A stretch of 13,278 bases of DNA from Burkholderiales bacterium (GTDB taxonomy: Bacteria > Pseudomonadota > Gammaproteobacteria > Burkholderiales > Burkholderiaceae): assembly GCA_947372535.1 (NCBI GenBank), contig CANBUA010000119.1, positions 1 through 13,278 on the forward strand, written 5' to 3'. The notes beneath the pieces are model-generated. The model did no database searches and was not told the origin of the DNA. It saw only the letters and a program-made list of their open reading frames with translations. Positions 5,863-10,429 of this stretch are shown piece by piece (the stretch's first letter is position 1; the number at the start of each line of letters is the position of its first letter). A program made the position numbers and the translations under genes.

Positions 5863-8364
5863 ATGGCGATGACATGGATGGGCTTGATCGGCCGTGGCAC
5901 TGGCGGCGCCGCCGCACGCGGGCTGATCAGGGGCGCGGCCTGGCTGGGGCTGATGCTGTCGGCCAGTGCCGGCCAGGCCTTGACGGTGCCGGCTTATTGG
6001 TCCAACCCGTCCAACTGCACCTCCTGCCATGACGCGCCGTCGTCGTACAGCCCCTTCTTCGGTTCGGGACCATCGGCCGGGCTGCGCAGCAACCTGGGCA
6101 GCGATGCTTTGTTCAAGCAGTATGTGAATGGCTACACGAGCGGCGGCTCCTCGCCCACCTCGTTGATGCAGAACCTGAGCCTGGCCAACGCCACTGCGAT
6201 CCGGCCCTACATGCTGCAACGCCTGTTCGGCGAGATCACCGGCCCCGGCCTGACTTCAGCCGTGCCCAGCCACGACTATGCCTTTGCCTCGACGCTGGTG
6301 GGCAGTGGCGCGCAGGTGGTGTTGACGATCCAGAACCACCGCACGAGCGCGGCCACCATCGCCTTCTCGGGCATCACCACCAACTCGTCCAACAACTTCT
6401 GGTACGCCGAGTCCTGTCCGTCGTCCATCGCGGCAGGCGGCACCTGCAACGTGACCGTGCATTTCGACCCGGTGTCCATGGGCGCCAAGACGGGTCAGCT
6501 TGTCGTCACGCTGGATGGCTTTGCGCAGACCGTGGACCTCAGTGGCCTGGGCCAGGCGCGGCAGTTCTCCGTATCGCCGGGCAGCTTCAATTTCAGTGCC
6601 ATGGTGGGCACGACCAACACCCTGCTGCAATCGACCATCACCAACAGCGGCAACCTCTCGCTCACCTTGGGCACCCTGAGCTTGAGCGGTGCCGGCGCAG
6701 CCGACTACGCCATCGATGGCAGCAGCACCTGCACTTCCGGTGGCGCCGTGGCGGCCAGCGGCGCCTGCGTGGTGGCCGTTCGCTTCTCGCCCAGCATCGC
6801 TGGCGCGCGCAACGCGACCTTGAACATCCCGCACAACGCGCCAGGCAACCCGAGCTCGGTTGCGCTCAACGGCACGGCCAACCCCATCCCGGTGCCGACA
6901 ATTTCGGCCGATGCCGCGTCCCTCAGCTTTGGCGACACGCAGCTGGGCGCCAACACCGTGCGCACGGTCAACGTGCAGAACGTGGGCACGGCCAACCTCA
7001 ATTTCTCGGCCTTCAACCGCACCGGCACAGGCGCGGCGGACTACACCCTGGGCGGCACCTGCTCGACCACCACGCCCCTGGCGCCATCGTCCAGTTGTAC
7101 CCTCATCGTGACCTTTGCGCCCTCGGCCCTGGGCAGCCGTCCCGGCGTGCTCACCATCGCCTCCGATGCCAGCAATGGCGCGTATGTGCTGTCGCTGACA
7201 GGGCAAGGCATCCCGGTGCCTGCACCATTGGTGTCCTTGTCCACCTTGCTGCTCGATTTTGGCAACCAGACCATCGATGGCCTCTACCAGCCGCGCAACG
7301 TGACGCTGACCAACACGGGCACGGCCAACCTGTCGGGCATCGTGTTGGGGCTGACGGGCACGGGCCTGTCGCTGGTCGATGCCAATGTGTGCGGCGGTAC
7401 GCTGGCGCCGAGCGCCTCCTGCGTGATCCAGGTGCGCTTCGTGCCCACGGCGCAGGCCAACTACACCGGCACCTTGTCCGTGAGCAGCAATGCCGCGGGC
7501 TCGCCGCACCAGGTCGCGGTGCAGGGTCGTGGCGTGGCCTCGGCGGCACCCGTGCTGGCCTGGACGCCTGCGGTGACGACCTTGAGCTTTGGTGCCCAGG
7601 CGGTCGGAGGGGCCAGTGCGGTGCAGACCGCCACGCTCACCAACCAGGGCCCAGGTGGTGCCACGATCACCCTGGTCAATGCCATCGGCTCGGATGCGGC
7701 CAACTTTTCGGTGACGCTGAGCGGCTGCGCGGTCGGCGGTGTGCTCTACGAGGGTGACACCTGTGACGTGCAGGTGCAGTTCGTGCCGAGTGGCGCGGGC
7801 GCCAAGACGGCCACCGTTCAGTTCGCTTCCACGGGCAGCCCGCCCACGACAGTCAGTCTCACGGGCACTGGCTCTGGCGGCCCCTTGGCCGATGTGTCAC
7901 TCTCCCAAAGCGTGTTGGCCTTCGGCACGGTGCGCCAGGGTGCGCGCTCGGAGCCTCAGGCCGTCGTGTTGAGCAGCAGCGGATCGAGCAGCCTGCACGT
8001 GACGGCGGCCTCGGTCACTGGCCCCTATGCGCTGGATGCCCAAGGCTGCCCAGCCATGCCTTTCGACTTGCCGGTGGGGGCTTCCTGCACCTTGATGGTG
8101 AGCTTCGAGCCCACGGCTACCGGCAGCAGCGCTGGGAACCTCACGATCACCAGCAATGCCGTCGCGTCCAGCGTCGACATCGTGCTGGGCGGTCAGGGCG
8201 AGCCTGCGCCCAAGGCCTCCAGCGGTGGCTGCAGCATCTCATCCGGCGAGTCAGCCTTTGACCCGACGCTGTGGGCGTTGGTGCTGGGCGCGGTGGGTGT
8301 GCTCGTGTACCGTCGGCGTCAAGCACGACTTGAAGCACGGCAATCCGGGCGGCAATCCTCATGA
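5863..8364 (+). CDS. Exported CxxCH protein with six choice-of-anchor-D repeats and a JDVT-CTERM sorting tail
   Basis: An 833-residue protein counted from ATG 5863. Residues 1-39 form a signal peptide with a cleavage site after SAGQA. Next comes a small cytochrome-c-like segment with C52-TSC-H56 in a PSNCTSCHDAPSS context, to about residue 130. Residues 136-779 are six tandem Ig-like repeats of about 100 residues, of the choice-of-anchor-D (ASPM/SPD-2/Hydin-like) type, with recurring LSFG, TNTGTANL, CTLxVxFxP and LTGxG motifs. The C-terminus has the three-part layout of a sorting signal: GGC with Cys790 and a DPTL, a hydrophobic helix at about 802-816, and an RRRQAR cluster. I read this as a JDVT-CTERM signal. 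In that system the tail is thought to be cleaved by the glutamic protease MrtJ, and such a gene overlaps this one. The mature protein is probably a surface-anchored, haem-carrying stalk. Ligand and partner are unknown. Confidence 0.85.
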   Translation: MAMTWMGLIGRGTGGAAARGLIRGAAWLGLMLSASAGQALTVPAYWSNPSNCTSCHDAPSSYSPFFGSGPSAGLRSNLGSDALFKQYVNGYTSGGSSPTSLMQNLSLANATAIRPYMLQRLFGEITGPGLTSAVPSHDYAFASTLVGSGAQVVLTIQNHRTSAATIAFSGITTNSSNNFWYAESCPSSIAAGGTCNVTVHFDPVSMGAKTGQLVVTLDGFAQTVDLSGLGQARQFSVSPGSFNFSAMVGTTNTLLQSTITNSGNLSLTLGTLSLSGAGAADYAIDGSSTCTSGGAVAASGACVVAVRFSPSIAGARNATLNIPHNAPGNPSSVALNGTANPIPVPTISADAASLSFGDTQLGANTVRTVNVQNVGTANLNFSAFNRTGTGAADYTLGGTCSTTTPLAPSSSCTLIVTFAPSALGSRPGVLTIASDASNGAYVLSLTGQGIPVPAPLVSLSTLLLDFGNQTIDGLYQPRNVTLTNTGTANLSGIVLGLTGTGLSLVDANVCGGTLAPSASCVIQVRFVPTAQANYTGTLSVSSNAAGSPHQVAVQGRGVASAAPVLAWTPAVTTLSFGAQAVGGASAVQTATLTNQGPGGATITLVNAIGSDAANFSVTLSGCAVGGVLYEGDTCDVQVQFVPSGAGAKTATVQFASTGSPPTTVSLTGTGSGGPLADVSLSQSVLAFGTVRQGARSEPQAVVLSSSGSSSLHVTAASVTGPYALDAQGCPAMPFDLPVGASCTLMVSFEPTATGSSAGNLTITSNAVASSVDIVLGGQGEPAPKASSGGCSISSGESAFDPTLWALVLGAVGVLVYRRRQARLEARQSGRQSS
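6268..8199 (+). repeat. Six tandem choice-of-anchor-D repeats (protein level)
   Basis: Repeat boundaries in the encoded protein are about 136-231, 232-339, 340-449, 450-557, 558-670 and 671-779. Each starts near a beta strand like LSFG or LDFG, has a middle TxTNxGTA strand, a Cys-containing loop (usually a pair), a VxFxPxxxG strand and ends near LTGxG or similar. The first repeat is the most divergent. The copies differ clearly at the DNA level, so they are old duplications rather than recent expansions. Confidence 0.8.
8218..8361 (+). other. JDVT-CTERM-type C-terminal sorting signal (residues 786-833)
   Basis: The final 48 codons encode SSGGC with the key Cys790, a short spacer ending in FDPTL, a hydrophobic segment (WALVLGAVGVLVY) and then RRRQARLEAR. 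Invariant Cys, membrane helix and Arg cluster are the known hallmarks of the Cys-type sorting signals handled by myxosortase-like glutamic proteases. The DPTL after the Cys and the adjacent MrtJ-like gene favour the JDVT-CTERM class over MYXO-CTERM. The 14-residue tail after the Arg cluster is longer than I would expect. Confidence 0.75.
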
Positions 8365-8825
8365 GCGCGGTCTGGCCACGGTTTGATCGGCGGGTGCCTG
8401 AGGCATCGAGGGGGCTGTCGTCGCTCTGGCCTGCTTTGCTTGTGCTGGCCCTGTTTGGCGCGGCCTTGGTCGCGGCCCCATCGGCCTTCGCGCCCGCGTC
8501 AGGCGCTCACTGGGTGTTGCTGATCATCCTGGCGCCGTGGGCGGAAGAGCTGATCTTCCGCCTCGGTCTTCAGGAGGGGATGCTGCGCCGCTGGCCCACG
8601 CATGGGCTGGCCGCCAATGTTGCCACGGCGCTCGTCTTTGGCCTGGTGCATGCTTGGGTCAGGCAGGACATGGCCGGCCTGGTGGTGGCCGCGCCCGCGC
8701 TGCTGATGGGCCAGCTCTATGGCCGATGGCGGCTGGTCTGGCCATGCGTGGCCTTGCACGCCGCGGTGAATGCCCTGTGGCTGCTGGGCCTGCGCGACCT
8801 CCTGCCCCACTGGATGGGCGCCTGA
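8361..8825 (+). CDS. mrtJ: JDVT-CTERM system glutamic-type intramembrane protease MrtJ
   Basis: A 154-residue multi-pass membrane protein of the CPBP (Rce1/CAAX-protease type II) family. The three active-site motifs are in order: EE at 62-63 with Arg67 (WAEELIFRLG), FGLVH with His97, and HAAVN with His133 and Asn137. Hydrophobic segments lie at about 23-41, 51-60, 85-99, 104-118 and 125-142. The protein is short, close to the CPBP core with only about 50 extra N-terminal residues. Its ATG overlaps the stop of the preceding gene as ATGA (8361-8364), and there is no strong ribosome binding site, so translation is probably coupled. That gene ends in a Cys-type sorting signal, which makes it the likely substrate: cleavage near the Cys would free the membrane helix and allow surface attachment. 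The identification rests on motifs plus context. A general CPBP protease is the alternative. Confidence 0.85.
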   Translation: MSAVWPRFDRRVPEASRGLSSLWPALLVLALFGAALVAAPSAFAPASGAHWVLLIILAPWAEELIFRLGLQEGMLRRWPTHGLAANVATALVFGLVHAWVRQDMAGLVVAAPALLMGQLYGRWRLVWPCVALHAAVNALWLLGLRDLLPHWMGA

Positions 8826-8840
8826 CAGCACCTCACCGAC

Positions 8841-8846
8841 AAGGAA
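8841..8846 (+). promoter_or_regulatory. Ribosome binding site of the porin gene
   Basis: AAGGAA ends ten bases before ATG 8857 in the 31-base gap after mrtJ. The frame is open back to 8770, inside mrtJ, but only the ATG at 8857 begins a clean signal peptide. Confidence 0.5.
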
Positions 8847-8856
8847 GAACAGACAC

Positions 8857-9876
8857 ATGAACGCAAACAGGCTCCGTCGCTGCTTTCAAGCGGGCTGTGC
8901 GGCACTGGGGCTGCTGCTGGCCAGCGGCGCGGCGCAGGCTCAATTCGAAGCCTCCTACAACGGCGTGCTCGATTTCTCTTACGGCCGTTTCGAGCCCAGC
9001 GGCCTCTACCGTGACTACCGCGTCAGCAGCAACTCACTGACGGCCAGCTTCGTGGGCGGCACGGTCAAGTACGGCCTGGACAATGGCTGGACGCCCGGCA
9101 TCACGCTGGAGACCTTCTTGCGCTTTGCCGACCTCAAGACCGGCCGCAACGACAACGACCCGTTGCTCTCGCGTAACGCCTTTGTCTTCCTCAACAGCAA
9201 CTACGGCCTGGTGCGCGTGGGACGCCTGCAAACCTTCTTGTTCGACACCACCAACCGCTTCAACGCGATGGGCAATTCGGTGCCTTTCTCGCCGGCCATC
9301 CGCCACATTTTCGCCAGCGGCAACCTCGAAGGCGTGCAGGGCGATTTCTACTGGAATCAGGCGATTGCCTACAGCTCACCCAACCTCGAAGGCGTGACCT
9401 TCAACGTCATGGCCGGGCGCGGCAAGCGCGACAACGAAGGCGATCTCTCGGCCGCCAACGTGGTGTGGTCGCGAGGCCTGTTCGCCCTGGCCTTGTCCGT
9501 GCAGAACGTGCACATCAACGACGGCATCGAGGATCCGACGGACGAGCGCACCTGGCAACTGGGCACCAGCTACAACTTTGGCTTGGTGCGCGTGTTCGGG
9601 CTGCACACGCAAACGCGTGACCGTGGTCTGGCGGTGCGCAGCAAGATCACCTCGGCCGGGCTTTCTTTCCCGCTGGGGCCGGGCACCGTGCTGGCGCAGG
9701 CCGGCTACACCACGGCCACAGGCTTGGCCGTCGATCGACGGCACACGTCCATGAGCGCCGGCTACACCTACGCCTATGACAGCGAGACTGACCTGTATGT
9801 GCTGGGCATGGACGACCGCGTGCGTGGGCAGACCAAGGGCGGCTCGTTGGCGGCTGGGGTCCGGCTGCGGTTTTAG
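8857..9876 (+). CDS. Outer-membrane porin, Gram-negative porin type
   Basis: A 339-residue protein with a signal peptide (RLRR, hydrophobic core, AQA cleavage site after Ala28) and a mature part rich in alternating hydrophobic/polar strands. It opens with FEASYNGVLDFSYG, has the porin-like strand and loop stretch NYGLVRVGRLQT at about residues 118-129, repeated aromatic strands (YSSPNLEGVTFNVMAGRG, WQLGTSYNFGLVRVFG, AGYTYAYDSETDLYVLG), and ends in RLRF. A C-terminal Phe is the usual signal for barrel insertion by the BAM complex. Length and style fit betaproteobacterial trimeric porins. It would form a channel for small solutes; specificity cannot be read. As the last gene of the operon it may be the outer-membrane partner of the lipoproteins and the JDVT-CTERM protein. 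It overlaps the convergent minus-strand gene by four bases (9873-9876). Confidence 0.85.
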   Translation: MNANRLRRCFQAGCAALGLLLASGAAQAQFEASYNGVLDFSYGRFEPSGLYRDYRVSSNSLTASFVGGTVKYGLDNGWTPGITLETFLRFADLKTGRNDNDPLLSRNAFVFLNSNYGLVRVGRLQTFLFDTTNRFNAMGNSVPFSPAIRHIFASGNLEGVQGDFYWNQAIAYSSPNLEGVTFNVMAGRGKRDNEGDLSAANVVWSRGLFALALSVQNVHINDGIEDPTDERTWQLGTSYNFGLVRVFGLHTQTRDRGLAVRSKITSAGLSFPLGPGTVLAQAGYTTATGLAVDRRHTSMSAGYTYAYDSETDLYVLGMDDRVRGQTKGGSLAAGVRLRF

Positions 9877-10424
9877 CCTTGCATCCAGGCCGCTGTCGGC
9901 TGGAAGGTGGACCGTCCGGTCCGGTCGTTCTTCCAGACACCGCCCTGGTCAAGCAGCGCCAGCGCGCCCTGGGTGTAGCCCATGTTTTTGTAGGCGCTTG
10001 ACCCGCCCGTGGTCTGGTTGGTGCCGGTCACGCCGAATTTGACCTCCGACTTGATCTGGCGTTTGAGCCAGGACAGCGCCGAGGTGGCGGCTGCCGACGT
10101 GGCCCGCCCGGTGTCGAACTGACTCAGCAACAAGGTGGGCGGATCAGGGATCAAACCGCCGATTTTGATGTCGACGGTGATCGTGCTGGCCTGTGTTTCC
10201 ACAAAGGCATCGAACTCTAACGTAGGCGCCGCAGGCGCGCCTTCCGTGAAGAAGATTCGGAGTTGAAGGCCTTCGACGACCTCTTCTTTCGTGATCCGTT
10301 TGAAGCCGCTGCCCAGGAGGAAGGAAAAAATCGCGGGTTGGCGTTCCAGCTTGTCGGCCACGCGGCAGGCCAGGTCCAGGCCTTCGAGGGTGGTGCAGAA
10401 GATGGCGATTGGCGCAGTGCTCAT
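9873..10424 (-). CDS. Small unrecognised protein, candidate immunity protein for the Rhs toxin
   Basis: A 183-residue soluble-looking protein starting at ATG 10424-10422, five bases after the stop of the Rhs gene on the same strand. No signal peptide or membrane segment is visible. The N-terminus (STAPIAIFCTTLEGLDLACRVADKL) and the middle (LRIFFTEGAPAAPTLEF) suggest an alpha/beta fold, and the C-terminal third is Gly/Ser/Thr-rich. I do not recognise a family. In Rhs and CDI loci the gene directly after the toxin tail normally encodes the cognate immunity protein, so this role is inferred from position alone. No good ribosome binding site precedes it; translation is probably coupled to the toxin. 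Three 60-base rows inside it count to about 59% GC, lower than the Rhs core. Its stop overlaps the end of the convergent porin gene. Confidence 0.7.
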   Translation of the reverse strand: MSTAPIAIFCTTLEGLDLACRVADKLERQPAIFSFLLGSGFKRITKEEVVEGLQLRIFFTEGAPAAPTLEFDAFVETQASTITVDIKIGGLIPDPPTLLLSQFDTGRATSAAATSALSWLKRQIKSEVKFGVTGTNQTTGGSSAYKNMGYTQGALALLDQGGVWKNDRTGRSTFQPTAAWMQG

Positions 10425-10429
10425 GCTGA

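Noticed and set aside
2163..5900. A very long minus-strand open frame of 1245 codons
   Set aside because: It lies antisense to two well-supported plus-strand genes with signal peptides and ribosome binding sites. Its translation is rich in Gly, His, Arg and Gln, typical of a GC-rich shadow frame, with no recognisable domain.
6256..7509. A minus-strand open frame of 417 codons
   Set aside because: It is antisense to the choice-of-anchor-D repeats, with Arg/Gly/His-biased composition and no motif.
8770..8856. Upstream start of the porin
   Set aside because: It lies inside mrtJ and would put Cys-rich residues before a clean signal peptide that begins at ATG 8857.
9909..9922. Inverted repeat GGACC-GTCC-GGTCC near the convergent gene ends
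   Set aside because: The stem is only five base pairs, has no clean T run and lies inside the candidate immunity gene, so a terminator call is not supported.
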